28,691 bases of DNA from Melampsora larici-populina 98AG31 (taxonomy: Eukaryota; Basidiomycota; Pucciniomycetes; Pucciniales; Melampsoraceae), in NCBI RefSeq assembly GCF_000204055.1, contig NW_006768854.1:54362-83052 (forward strand), given 5' to 3'. Positions 18,602 through 28,691 of this stretch are shown in pieces (position 1 is the stretch's first letter; every line of letters begins with the position of its first letter). Under the pieces are notes generated by a model. It saw only the letters and a program-made list of their open reading frames with translations. It searched no databases and had not been told where the DNA came from. Made by a program: the position numbers and the translations under genes.

Positions 18602-20373
18602 GTTGATTGCAAGCGTGACTCGCCGGACGGAAAGTCACCTTTAGTTGTCAGTGATTCTCCGGTCCCATCTCGTTATGAACCCATGACGAACTCTGATTCG
18701 CCAATCACCGCTTAACCTATACTCTCAGGCCTCAATCGTCTCTCGGCCGTCTTGGACTTTCTTTTTTGCCTATCTACTTGATTTCTTCAGCCTTTTTGTG
18801 TTGTAGTGGTCCTTCACTTTCATTCAATTTGCCTATGTAAACCTGGTCTTTTAGGCTAAAACGTTTGGAGCAATCTTGACTAGGTCATGTCCTTTAATCT
18901 GTTCTAAGATAAATATCTGACTTGAAATGCATCTAGGATGACCTGCAACGCAACATTTTCTCTTTGCATTTCTCTTCAAGGATCTCAATCCCTCACACAC
19001 CGATACCAATCATAGAATTCTTGAAAAATCACATAAACAGCCGAGCCTAAGGAATGATAATGATATTTTGAGTTTTGTTCTCGTGACCTGATAGATTTGG
19101 AGACTTATTTCACTCTATTTTAGTATTGCTTTATGTTTCGCACTCTCTTCTACTGCTACCGTACAACTTACATTCGGGATAAATGCCCAATGTGTCTAGA
19201 CAGTTCAGCCGACAACGGTGCGCATGTTCCATTCTCTGAGTTTCTTACTTATTTGGTAAGAAGGTGTTATGTACTTCTATTAACTTGTACGAGCTACTGG
19301 GTGGCATACCACCCCCTAGTAGTGGGGCGGCCACCACCCTCTAGTAGCCTCTCCTGACTGCCCACCCCAAACAATGCTTACTGTTTTGCCACAGCATTCC
19401 TGATTTGCAATGCATCTTTGCCGTACCTCAAATCTACCTATGTTCTCCTGTAGAGTTACATCATAATCCCGCTTGATGACTCTGAGCGTAACTCTCTAAC
19501 TTCTCTTACATATATCTGTTCCCAAATGTGTCACTGGCTTAGTCAGCACTTGTTTGTTTTTCACAGCCTAATGTTTTCCTTGTTGTGATGCATTCACATA
19601 TTTTCCAATTTTTTCAACTGAAGTTTTCATATGTTACATACTTTTACCACTCAATGTGTTGAACTGGCCTTCACATATCAATCAATAGAAAAGGCAATAA
19701 TTCACCTTGCATTTGAACCACCCAACCCCAATCAGGATGTAGTGGGTTTGAGAAACCCAAACTTATCACAACTCAGAACGTGATATGTTCAATTCATGAT
19801 ATTTTGAACAACCAGCATCCAACCCTTGAGGTTGAAATATCCACTTCCCTTTACATCATATATGAAACCATGGTTATCACTTGCTAAATCAATGTACCAA
19901 ACAGTCAAGCAACTTTCAAGTTATTGAGATTTGGTGGGTGCAATACCAAGACCAATGACATGAAACTTGAGGTTGATCTTAAGGTTAATGGATTTTTGTA
20001 TGATTAAAATGATGTGATCATCATGAGCTTTGATAAGAAAGATAATGGATTCTATTGAATGTACAGACTTACCACAATAGAAAACTCCACTTCTCAAGAT
20101 ACAAAGTGGATCCTTGGCAATGGGATTCCCTAAAGGAACATTATAAATCAAAACATGTTCATAAAGTACACATGCTATGCAAATAAATTTCCCCAACTTG
20201 AATCATAGCCAAACCCAAAGCTCATTCCAAGTCCTAGACTTAGAATCTTAAGCCCTCCCACCATTTTTTCTAAAACATCAAACCACAACTGGCCAGTCAA
20301 ATTACCCAAACCTTTAATTGATTCAATCAGAAGGTCACCATTAATAATTTCTTCTTTCATTTGATTTTACATT
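18602..20373. other. 1.8-kb AT-rich stretch without a recognisable gene
   Basis: The first part is the 3' flank of pheromone-like gene 2. Near 19300-19355 the word CCACCC(C/T)CTAGTAG occurs twice next to GTAGTGGGG and GGGTGGC, a small GC-rich foldback. Minus-strand frames at 19921-20360 are open but show no domain. I see no STE3-type seven-helix receptor. Confidence 0.45.
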
Positions 20374-20559
20374 AGCGGTACACAAACATGAACACCCGAC
20401 CTAAAAACCCATGGACAAAACCCATGGCAACCCAATTGTTTTTTGGGTCTTGTCCACCGGGGAAGCAGAAAACCAATGGACAAAACCCCAAAAACAATTG
20501 GGTAGTCATGGGTTTTGTCCATGGGTTTTTAGGTCGGGTGTTCAAGTTTGTGTACCACT
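20374..20559. mobile_element. 186-bp palindromic MITE
   Basis: The left arm AG(C)GGTACACAAAC, ACACCCGACCTAAAAACCCA and TGGACAAAACCCATG is answered by its reverse complement on the right arm, which ends GTTTGTGTACCACT at 20559; the arms are about 60 bp with few mismatches. ATT flanks both sides (20371-20373 and 20560-20562), a possible 3-bp target duplication. There is no coding capacity. A related right end is present at 12971-12980. Confidence 0.75.
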
Positions 20560-20562
20560 ATT

Positions 20563-22139
20563 ATTTATGACTTTTTATATGTATGGCAGCCCTTGAAACC
20601 CTGCACAGAACCCCACAGGGCGGTGCCCGCCGCATGATTTGCTAGTTCAATTGTAAATGTCAAGTATGTGAAATGAGTAGCATGTAACTAATTTATTTAC
20701 TTCAACACAAACCACATGTTGTCCATTAAATTTGGAGACTCTGAGATGGGATTAAGGCTTGGACCCGGCCCAACCCGGCCTTCAAAATCCAAGCCGACTT
20801 GGGCTCTTCTTTTTTGGCGGCCAACCCGGACCGGCCCGAGTGGAAAAACTTTCCGTGCTGAACAGCCAAAATAATAAAAATGAAAGAAAATAAACAAAAC
20901 GGGTGATTTCCGGCGCTTTATATTGGTCATTTAAAGCCCTATTTTTTGCTTTTTAGGTCCCATTGCCCCTTTTCTGAGCCTCTCAGAGCCACTTTCATTG
21001 CTACACCCACTCAAAACTCTTAGTTTCAGCCCTTTTGGCTGGCCCGGGAGCACACCACTCTCGGGCCCAATGGCAAATTTCTGAGGCCAAAAAAGCCCGG
21101 GCCCGAGTCCGGCTCGGGCTTGCCCGCTGGTCCCAGTGCCAGGTCCATGCCTTAGATGGGATCCAGGAACAGGGGCTGTTGTCAAATATTTGTATCATCT
21201 CGATGCAAGCACCAGTGAGAGATACTGTCCACATTGGGTGGTTCTAGCGGGGTGGAGCCGAGATGGGAGGCAGGACGAAGTGTGGATACAGGTTAGGTGG
21301 CGTAACCCTGTGCCCAAGTAACCTCATCTGGGTACAGGGGTTTTCCTCGCTATATAGTGGGGCCACCCGAGCCCCGGGACCGTTGCGGAGCGCTCACTGC
21401 GCTATGGGTTTCGGCAAAACCATAGTGTGGTGCGCAAAACCCGCTATAGATGGTGGGGCCATGGCGGTGCAAAAAACCGCTCCGCAACCCAGAAAAGCGC
21501 CGGAGCGGTTGCGGTATTGCCTCAAAGACATGCAAACGGGGATGTTGTGTTCATTTGATGCTTCAGGATTGGTTGCAGGGCGGTGCTGCTTGGTATTGCG
21601 CTATAAACTCAACGTATGTAAGCTACTTAATGGTCCTGTGGGGTCAAGCTGGTGGGCCTTACATTGGTACATGTGAGCTGTTTGGTCTGGATGGTATTAA
21701 AGGTTGCGCATGATTCTTCTGGGTGCTTTGATGGGCTTGTGATTGGGAGAAGCAATACAATATCAAAGCTATCATCACCATTATTATTGGTTGGAGTGAT
21801 AGGAAGCTGAAAATTGCACAATACACAAAGATGGCAAAAAGATGTCATCAGCGACTTGTAGTGTCAATGTTACAGTAAAGAGCTCACACTGGGACCTGAA
21901 CATCCGCGTGGACTTAGAGTTGTAATGATGGCTGGAATGATGGATGTTGGTGAAGGCTACAAATAGGTGTCAGCAAGTGTCTTGGTGCAAGCATGTTTGC
22001 AGAAGACCTACCAGTGGAGAGTCCACACTTGTGACAGGGTTGGCGGGACTGGGAGGTGCAGGTGTGGGCTGCAGTGAAATATGTCAGTATAAGCATACTT
22101 GATGGAATGACGGATTGAAAAAGGATCAAATCTAAAACT
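20563..22139. other. Non-coding stretch with GC-rich repeated words
   Basis: At 20750-20845 and 21040-21130 the words CCCGGCC, GGCCCGAG and GCCCGGG recur in both orientations, and at 21375-21600 GTTGCGG, CCGCTCCGCAACC and GCGCTATA recur. Such dense GC-rich words in AT-rich DNA look like subterminal parts of DNA transposons, but no ends could be paired. No gene is supported. Confidence 0.4.
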
Positions 22140-23150
22140 AACCAATGCTTCTGAATCATAATTGCCCAATGGCTTAAACCTGAGACAAAATGCCGAGTTT
22201 GTTGGCGATGAGTCCAATGCTTTCACTGCGTAAGATGGGGTAGCTGGCGGTAGACGTGATATGTTAACAACGTCCACGAGGGCGTTTGGGACCTGGACAG
22301 GGGGTGAGAGCTCTGGAACTGTGTTATGCAAAACAGTAGGCGGTGATATCGATGCTGTAGGGAGAGGTTCTGGTCCTTTGGGCGCTTTCTTGATCTTCCT
22401 CTTGCGCTTTGGTTTTGAAATCAAAAATAAGGTCATGGATATCTATGTTGATATGTCAGACATCAATATGAAACAATGGGACGCTGACTCTAAAAAAAGA
22501 AAAGGCGACTTACCGGGGGCAACTTCATAATGAAGGGTTCGGAAGGTTTGAGGATGTGAAATTCTGTAGCTCAATTGGGTGGTGAGGGATGAAATGAACT
22601 CGTATTGGAAGGTAGGATCAATGGAGATAGGTTGGTTTTAGATTGGTATTGATGAGATGAAGTCAAAGCATGAGGGGTATTGGTGTGATACTTGTTGAGG
22701 ATGTCTTGAATTTCAGCGAATGCTTTTGCTTGATCATTTCCTTGGAGCTGAGATAGCTTGTTGGAGATCTTGGAGAGATAAGAAAATGACATTTAAGCAT
22801 TTGAGCTACAGAGCTCATTGACAAATAGGGTGAGCACTTACCATGGTCAAACATTGCTTGATGACTGTAAGACTCTCGGCAACCGGGCATTTGGTGTCCT
22901 GGGTCTGGAGACGTGGAAACAGTCAGTCGGGGTATTCCGCTACGGTCTACATCAAATGACTTACTTCTGAACCTATAGGACCATGGTTGTGTCCAGGATG
23001 CTTGATACGAACTGTCCAGCTACCCACTGGAAGGGGTATATAGCTGGGATTCACAAGCTGATGAAGTGCAGTGGGAACTTTAGATTTGGTTATCTGGTAT
23101 CTTTTTATATTTGAATCAAATATTGATCTTCTGCGTCTGCTTTCATTCAA
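22140..23150 (-). pseudogene. Remnant of a multi-exon gene, possibly FAR1/MULE-like
   Basis: Exonic pieces on the minus strand join plausibly: a start with SRRRRSIFDSNIKRYQI to SWTVRIKHPGHNHGPIGSE (donor GAA|GTAAGT near 22963); TQDTKCPVAESLTVIKQCLTM (acceptor CTCCAG, donor ATG|GTAAGT near 22843); ISNKLSQLQGNDQAKAFAEI onward to SFHPSPPN, then TGA at 22571-22573; and, after the stop, EFHILKPSEPFIMKLPP and a later basic exon KRKIKKAPKGPEP to FKPLGNYDSEALV. The W-x-V...HNHGP pattern recalls the FAR1-type DNA-binding segment before MULE transposases. Upstream and downstream domains are missing. The TGA is again in TTGA context. Family assignment is tentative. Confidence 0.4.
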
Positions 23151-23322
23151 GTAGTGAATACATGATTTGTTCTGATATGTATGAATGTATAGAGAAAGAG
23201 ATGTTGAGGTTGGTCCAGAAGTTCAGGCATTTGACCGACCAACTACCAAGAAACTAAGTGTAGTATTCAGTTTAACGGAGCGGATGACAGAACAGACAGG
23301 CATTGACTGACTAAAGTAACCA

Positions 23323-25553
23323 TTACAATTTATGTATACCTATATACTCCACTTTTGGCCGGGCCGCCAAGGCGTCACTCAACCACAAGTTACAAAATTC
23401 TACCATCTCCTCCAAAAAAAACTCATACCGGGTGGCTTGCATGTTACGACACATGGAAGCAAAACCGCCGTACCAAATGTTGCTCAATTCGCCGGCGGAG
23501 GCATTAAAAATCCAAGAGCCATTTTCTTGGAGGTCTGGAATTTTTTTCGGGTCGGTATAACGTTGACAAAACACATCGCTTTCTTTATGTGACCGATGGT
23601 GGAACGGATCAACGGGGATGACAGTATGTTCAAATGGGGCGGGAGACTTGTCACCGTTATGGATCACACGTAAGAGAGTGCAGGCATTGTCATAGAAAAT
23701 CACCTCCGGCAGCCCTTCAGGAAAGGCTTCCATGAGGTAATCCTTCAAGGGAAAAGATAGGTCATGGTCAGTGGTTTTTCTTTGAAGGTAGTATAGTAAA
23801 GATAAGCCAAGAGGACATACCCTCACGGCACTCGGTGCTTCTGCATTGTAGAAAGTGCGCCGACTTAATATGATTCCGCAAGTACCTACAATAAGTTGAT
23901 CATTATGCGTTCGGGAGCGAGTCAAGACCGGTGTGCCTTTGGGCTGGGCTTCCCCACCGTCGCGAGCAGCCTCGTGAGCTCGATCAGCCTCATCGGCTTG
24001 GTGGATGCTATCGAGATCAATTAGTTCAACAGTGTCGGGATGGAGATGAACAGAAGGGTCGGATGGCAGATTCGACCCCGGGCGGTTCAGCATTGATTTC
24101 AGGGAGAAATTCCGGTTCTTTTGAGCTTGGAAAGCGGTCCATGATTCCTGGTGATTTTTGTCTTGGCACGTCTGTGAACCAGGCGTGGCCAGTGACGTAC
24201 ATGGTTGGGCGATACACCATCCTTTCAAAGAGACTTCGTGCTCGACGCAGAATCGTGAATTGACTTTGGGTAATGGGTTGAGGCATGGACCTTTGGGATG
24301 AGGTGCGCCGGTGCGCTGAGCCAGCACCTGTAGCTGTGCCGACGAAGCCGTGCAGCGCCAGTGACCGATCGTCAGTCCATCTGTGACTACGGCTCGGATG
24401 ACTGATACAAAGAACTGTAAGCCAAACGAACCAGCTTAAACATGAATTTGGGAGACAACCATACTTTTTACCGCTTCTTTGCCTTCATGTTCAACCTTGC
24501 TGATTCGGACACACAAAGAACAGAAGTGGTGCAAGTGAGATGTCCCATGATTAGCAATGTAATACAGTTCTCGAGCCATCGCCGGCAATAGTCGGTCGGC
24601 ATTTTTACCACGGGCGCCAACGTAAAGCACTGAACCACGTCGGTCGCAACGTCGTAACAAACTATATAAGTCGACAGCATCACGAGCCACTTCTTGGGAT
24701 ATCTTGGGTTCGGATTGAAGGCCTGAGTGTGTTGGCACATTTTGGCCCTTGAAATGAGTGAGGTTGAACAAGTTGACCAAATTGAAATTTGAAATGCTTG
24801 AAAGAATGCGAGTTTCAGCTCCTGGAAAGTCATTAGGTGTTGTGTGAAAAAAAAACTCACTGTGCAAGCATCTGAGCTTGACGGAAGTACGTTGCAAGTC
24901 GGTGGGTGATGCCAAAATGACAGTGAACCTGATAGTGTTCTGGGTGGGCGCCTTGAGCTTTGGAATAGTAGACTCTTTGCACTTTTGATGTGTAGTATGA
25001 AGGGCGATACTTTCTACCACAATCTGCAAGGAGTTGGTCGCGGTTGGTCAGTATGCCAGAGTGTTAAAATGTAAGGATGGAACGCACCCAGACAGCCCCA
25101 GGTATGGAACTCGGCAGAGTGGATGCCGTCAAGGCCATAAAGATATCCATTTATTCGAGGACGTTTGGCGAACCCCCGACCGGAAGCTTGAGGACAGAGC
25201 AAACAGGTACTCGTGGGAGGAACAAGGTAGGCCTCATGAACCTTGGTCGTAAGGTGTTTGGTCAGACCGTGCAGGCGAATTAGGTTGGTTGTGTCAACGT
25301 GCGCAAAAGGAATAGCAGGGAATGCAAGTGTCCATAAATGTTCATATTCGCCAGGCTCGATCTTCAGCTGTAAGGCAAGTTGCATGAAAGGGGCAAGCCG
25401 AAGGTCGTCAGAGGTGAAGTTCAGTGCCTTGTCGGCACGCTTGTACACATCACTGGCAAGAGTGATGAATTGGACGAGGTTGGCCAGCGTAAGACGTGTT
25501 GCTAGGTGTGGGTGACGTTCATTGAGGCGATTAACGAACTCGGTGACTAGCAT
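23323..25553 (-). CDS. KDZ-associated cysteine-cluster (CxC5/CxC6-like) protein, five exons
   Basis: Exons 25553-25088, 25023-24861, 24796-24472, 24414-23821 and 23742-23323 join through GT-AG introns of 57-78 nt into 655 residues without a stop, ending TAA. Cysteine pairs occur near residue 120 (TCLLC), at the first exon junction (WGCLDC), in HFCSLC, and in the block VTDGLTIGHWRC ... RFCVEH ... GWC ... TCQDKNH. A C-terminal half follows with EVIFYDNACTLL and PVDPFHHRSHKESDVFCQ. This architecture is known from fungal proteins associated with Kyakuja-Dileera-Zisupton (KDZ) transposons; the Asp in VTDG and FYDNAC could be DDE-type catalytic residues (inference). The ATG at 25553 was taken because the frame upstream opens only with TTG. 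No terminal repeats of a host element were found. The gene shows no nonsense codons, unlike the transposons nearby. Confidence 0.68.
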
Positions 25554-25589
25554 GATGAATGTACAATGGTTCAATATAGATGTTGAAAT

Positions 25590-26065
25590 GAGGAGACACT
25601 GTCAAGGTGAAAAAAACAGAATCAGAATGATAAACTTTTCGACTTTATCTGGAAGGCCCTCTAGCTGAAAGACTCACGTCCAGGACGGTCCACCGTAGAC
25701 GCGATGCACCACAGGAGTAATGCTGGATCCAAGAAACCGTGGATTAGTCTTCCGAGTGGAGATGGACGTGGATGGAAGGGTTACGATCGGTGACGGAGGA
25801 AGGTGAGGATACCGTACAACAAGGTACAAGAATAACAGATAAGGAAACACTGTTGAGGTGAAGAAATATACACAGTTTCGGAATGAGATAGTTTTCGAGG
25901 CAAAGACTCACATGCAGGAGGATCAACCGTACGCGTGATGCACTGCAGGAGTGTTCCTGGATCAAGGGCGTGAATTAGTCTTCCGAGTCGAGGTCGATAG
26001 AGGTGGATGGAAGGGTTGTATGTGCGATCACGAATATGGCGGAAGGCGACAATGGATACCCGGTA
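25590..26065. repeat. Diverged ~245-bp tandem duplication upstream of the KDZ-type gene
   Basis: Two copies run from about 25590 and 25840. Shared blocks are ACACTGT(C/T)(A/G)AGGTGAA, AAAGACTCAC, GATTAGTCTTCCGAGT / AATTAGTCTTCCGAGT, and GTGGATGGAAGGGTT. Both carry a GTGAGTC donor-like site on the minus strand, so an untranslated exon may have been duplicated. Confidence 0.6.
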
Positions 26066-26412
26066 CAAGGAGGTGCTAACCGTACAACTACACGTTGAAT
26101 CGATATGTTACAGTCTCGGTGTTCTCGGTGTAGACCCATAAAGTGGGAATTGCCCAGGTCACGTTTGCCGCAGTCGGGGTCTCCAGGGGAGGCTTGTGGG
26201 ACGGACAGACATGGCATTAAAGCATAGATGTATGATACATGTACGGCTGTATTATGCTTGTACGGGGTCGTGAGAATTCCCGCGTGAGATTTCTCAGCAA
26301 AAAGTCGAAAGTTCGATCTACCGCCCATGCTCAAGTTATGATTCACACATGTCTATTTAGTTTCAATAGAGGACAATTTGTTTCCTAGTATTCTATACTC
26401 ATTATACTCATT

Positions 26413-26878
26413 AGGGGTTGGGTAATATTTTGACCAACCAGTTTTGCGCCTCTGAGAAGCCTCCCGAAATGAGTTGAAGATGGCAGAGGACAAGTATTCT
26501 GGGTTTCACAGATCTTTTACGGATCTGAGCCCAGAGCCGAGAGTTTTTAGGCAATACCCAGGCAAGCTTTCGCCAGAAGAGATGGGTTTGGGGATATGTG
26601 AAAGGTGCAAAAGGGGTGTTTGCATGGCTTGTACTACGAGCCCAGCAGCGCAAATTGCTTTGCCCTGTAAGCCTTTTGAACGGGTGAAGCTTTGCAGTTC
26701 TCAAGAAACACTTTGTACTGGTGTGTATTTTTGCAAAGCAAAAAGATCAATAAAAGTTTTGGTCGGTTAAGGGTGGCTTCAATATTGCTTTCTAGCCATC
26801 TCAAAAGCATTCTTAAATCATTGAACTATGACTGCATGGGTTTTGCAAACCGGTTGGTCAAAATTTTGCCCAACCCCT
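26413..26878. mobile_element. 466-bp inverted-repeat element (MITE-like)
   Basis: The left end reads AGGGGTTGGGTAATATTTTG then ACCAACCAGTTTTGC. The reverse complement of the right end reads AGGGGTTGGGCAAAATTTTG then ACCAACCGGTTTTGC-like sequence. ATT stands on each side (26410-26412 and 26879-26881), a possible 3-bp target duplication. The internal 98-codon frame has no known domain and I do not call it a gene. Confidence 0.7.
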
Positions 26879-27664
26879 ATTATTGTCTTTGTATGTCTGA
26901 ACAAATCTTTGATGCATTGATCAATCAATTTCATTTTGGTCCTTTGAATCAGCTGTCTGCTAGCCAAATTTCAAGGCTAGCAGTAGTTTGAGGAATGGTG
27001 TGGAGCAGGACCCAGGACCCAGACCGGTGGTTGACCCTCTGCATACTATCTTCAGCCAACTTGCAGGGAGTCTGTAGGGAATGGGTCTTGTCTTAGGGCG
27101 GCAAGATGCAAGTGTGGCTACCAAAACAGGCCTGTGCCCGGAATGTATTTCCCCCATCTTTGCAACCAGAAAATAGAGAGAGAAATAGTGAAAAAGAGAC
27201 GACACGTGAGGGCTGATAACTATTTCTACATTTTGTTGTTGGAGGGAGCAGGAGGGCGGGTAAATGAAAAACATTTCAAATAAAATAATCTGTAGACTTG
27301 CGCCTTGAATGAACTACTGTATTAGAGTGTATAAAGGCTTTGATGAAAACCTCAACTAATCTGTATTTAGGCGGAGGAAAGATTTCTTGAGGATAGAGAA
27401 AATTAGTGCAACAAATTTTTTGTAAAAAGAATTTCGACAAGTTTTTCTGGGGACAACTGAACAAGACTGAGACAGAGACATGAGGATTCACGAGAAAACA
27501 TCGGAGCTGCGGTCTGAATCCTATAATGAGGATCTTTTGTGAGTAGAGACGTTCCTCTGCTGTCCCCATCGTGAAGCCACTTGAACCCTTTGTCTGGGTG
27601 TCCTTGACTTTACCCATTCCCCTCAGTCAACTCTCTGAGCCAACTTACAAACGGTACAAAAGAG

Positions 27665-27768
27665 GCGGTCTGCAGACAGTGGGACTGGAGCCCTTCTGCA
27701 GACGGTCCGTGACTATATCAAAAAAGGCCAGTCTGCAGACGGCCTTGGTCCCAGTCTGCAGATGGGCC
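27665..27768. repeat. Four copies of the palindrome TCTGCAGA
   Basis: TCTGCAGA occurs four times in about 100 bp, mostly as GTCTGCAGACGG. The surrounding words CAGTGGGACTGG and CCTTGGTCCCAG are partly inverted. This may be a small foldback element. Confidence 0.6.
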
Positions 27769-27990
27769 AAACCACTCCGTGGTGTAGTGTCAGAGTCCTC
27801 CCGAAAGCCTGGTGTTCCCACTCAAGTGGCACTTTAGAGCCACCGTACCTTGACCTGGCACGCGTCTTGCGCTCAAAAGTCGCTCTCTGGTGTACAGGAT
27901 GTGTTACTAGAGACCAGGCGCGGAAATCCCGGGTTTCGTTATCACTAGAACATCGTTAGGGTGCTCGTTTTTCTTGGTTTTTCACACTCA

Positions 27991-28025
27991 CGTCTCAAAA
28001 GTGGCTTATTTGTCACTTTGAGACG
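27991..28025. repeat. Hairpin CGTCTCAAAAGTG / CACTTTGAGACG
   Basis: The two arms are reverse complements apart from one extra A and enclose a ten-base loop. An outer pair, CACACT and AGTGTG, lies outside them. The minus and plus strands could each form a stem. It is not followed by a T run and is not next to a called gene. Confidence 0.55.
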
Positions 28026-28395
28026 CTGTACACAGCATATTAGTGTGTGATCAACGTCGAGCCTCACATGGTTTCAGTGAGGCACGAGACCATCTACACA
28101 GCCAATCCTCCGGGTCAAAGCAGCTCTTCGCTTTGTTCCGGGTTCCCTTCTTTTAATAGTGAAGGAATAGATATGTGCTTTTGTGGTCCTTTTCCTTACC
28201 TCACTAGTTGAGATTGTTCCGTTGGTTTGCTCTCCAAATTCAACCTATTTTCTCTTCTTGAATTGGTCTAAAGTGCCAATCAGTCTAAATCTTCTACTGT
28301 TGGATGACTTTGGCGATTGGGATGATCACTAAAAGTTATGGGTTTGAGTATTTTATGTGCGGTGAAACATTTGTGAAAGGTCTTGGAAGGGAATA

Positions 28396-28638
28396 ACACT
28401 ACACAAAATATAATATTTTCTGGGCAGAAAATTAAATTATTGATACACAAAAATATTGAGAGGCCAGGAGAAGGGCAAAAAATAAATAAAAATATGCATC
28501 TTGTTCCCTGCGGTGAGAGCTTCACTCTCCATATTTTTCCATATTTTTACAGTCCGTATTGATAAGTGTACTAACAATAAACCTTCATAATCATCCAATT
28601 ACAACCTGTAACAAGCACTGAAATTTGGCTCATTAGTG
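28396..28638 (-). repeat. Right copy of the ~243-bp inverted repeat
   Basis: This is the reverse-complement partner of 1-243, about 96% identical by eye. The similarity ends at CACTACA near 28396, at the same internal base as on the left. Confidence 0.75.
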
Positions 28639-28691
28639 TTTAGAGAAACTTTTGATTTCTGAACACCTATAACTTTGTCAATCTGCCTCAA

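Larger units (their letters stand above)
26882..28395. other. Non-coding stretch with small foldbacks
   Basis: The frames at 27276-27617 (-) and 27571-27837 (+) have no recognisable product. The two foldback features listed separately lie in this stretch, and nothing else in it is supportable as a gene. Confidence 0.4.

Noticed and set aside
18602..20373. A STE3-like pheromone receptor next to the pheromone-like genes.
   Set aside because: I looked for a run of hydrophobic exons on both strands and found none; the open frames there are short and unrelated.
26474..26770. 98-codon frame with several cysteines (CERCKRGVCMAC) inside the MITE-like element.
   Set aside because: The Cys pattern is suggestive but the frame is wholly within a short inverted-repeat element and the opposite strand is open too.
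27571..27837. 88-codon plus-strand frame containing the TCTGCAGA repeats.
   Set aside because: The frame is created by repeats; no start context, domain or splice structure supports it.

Overview
The window looks like a transposon-crowded stretch of a basidiomycete nuclear genome, most likely a rust or close relative (Pucciniomycotina). The evidence is short GT-AG introns in the two intact genes, copia, hAT, pogo-like and KDZ-type elements, and a pair of small tandem-repeat CaaX peptide genes laid out like the rhodotorucine pheromone precursors of that subphylum. The species cannot be named from sequence reading alone.

Layout. Positions 1-243 and 28396-28638 are inverted copies of one ~243-bp AT-rich repeat. 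From 270 to 1263 a truncated copia reverse transcriptase runs in frame into a hAT dimerisation tail. From 1774 to 7021 lies a dead Ty1/copia retrotransposon on the minus strand with two LTRs and a polypurine tract. From 7092 to 11059 is a dead 3.97-kb hAT element with a 7-8 bp target duplication. It abuts a CTGAG-rich inverted-repeat element (11067-12183) and a broken transposon-like first exon (12242-12823).

The central part holds the cellular genes. At 13427-15041 (minus) nine exons splice to a complete 312-residue PP6/Sit4-type protein phosphatase. A pogo-like TA-flanked element (15397-16254) lies in its upstream region, followed by a 106-bp hairpin MITE with a perfect 9-bp target duplication (16458-16563). 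Two divergent small genes follow: 16877-17089 (minus, 70 aa) and 18365-18601 (plus, 78 aa). Each encodes three copies of an 11-residue peptide ending in Cys-aliphatic-aliphatic-X. I read them as paralogous lipopeptide mating-pheromone precursors, with matching TATA boxes about 140 bp upstream of each ATG. No STE3-type receptor was recognised in the window, so if this is a pheromone/receptor locus the receptor lies outside it.

The right part is mostly non-coding: a palindromic MITE (20374-20559), GC-rich repeats, remnants of a broken multi-exon gene (22140-23150), an apparently intact five-exon KDZ-associated cysteine-cluster/transposase-like gene (23323-25553, minus), a tandem duplication upstream of it, and another inverted-repeat element (26413-26878).

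One pattern crosses the window. In the broken transposon genes nearly every in-frame nonsense codon is TGA preceded by T, and two catalytic Asp-to-Asn changes fit the same TCG-to-TTG event. This looks like RIP-like or methylation-driven CpG mutation of repeats. The phosphatase, the pheromone genes and the KDZ gene have no internal stops.
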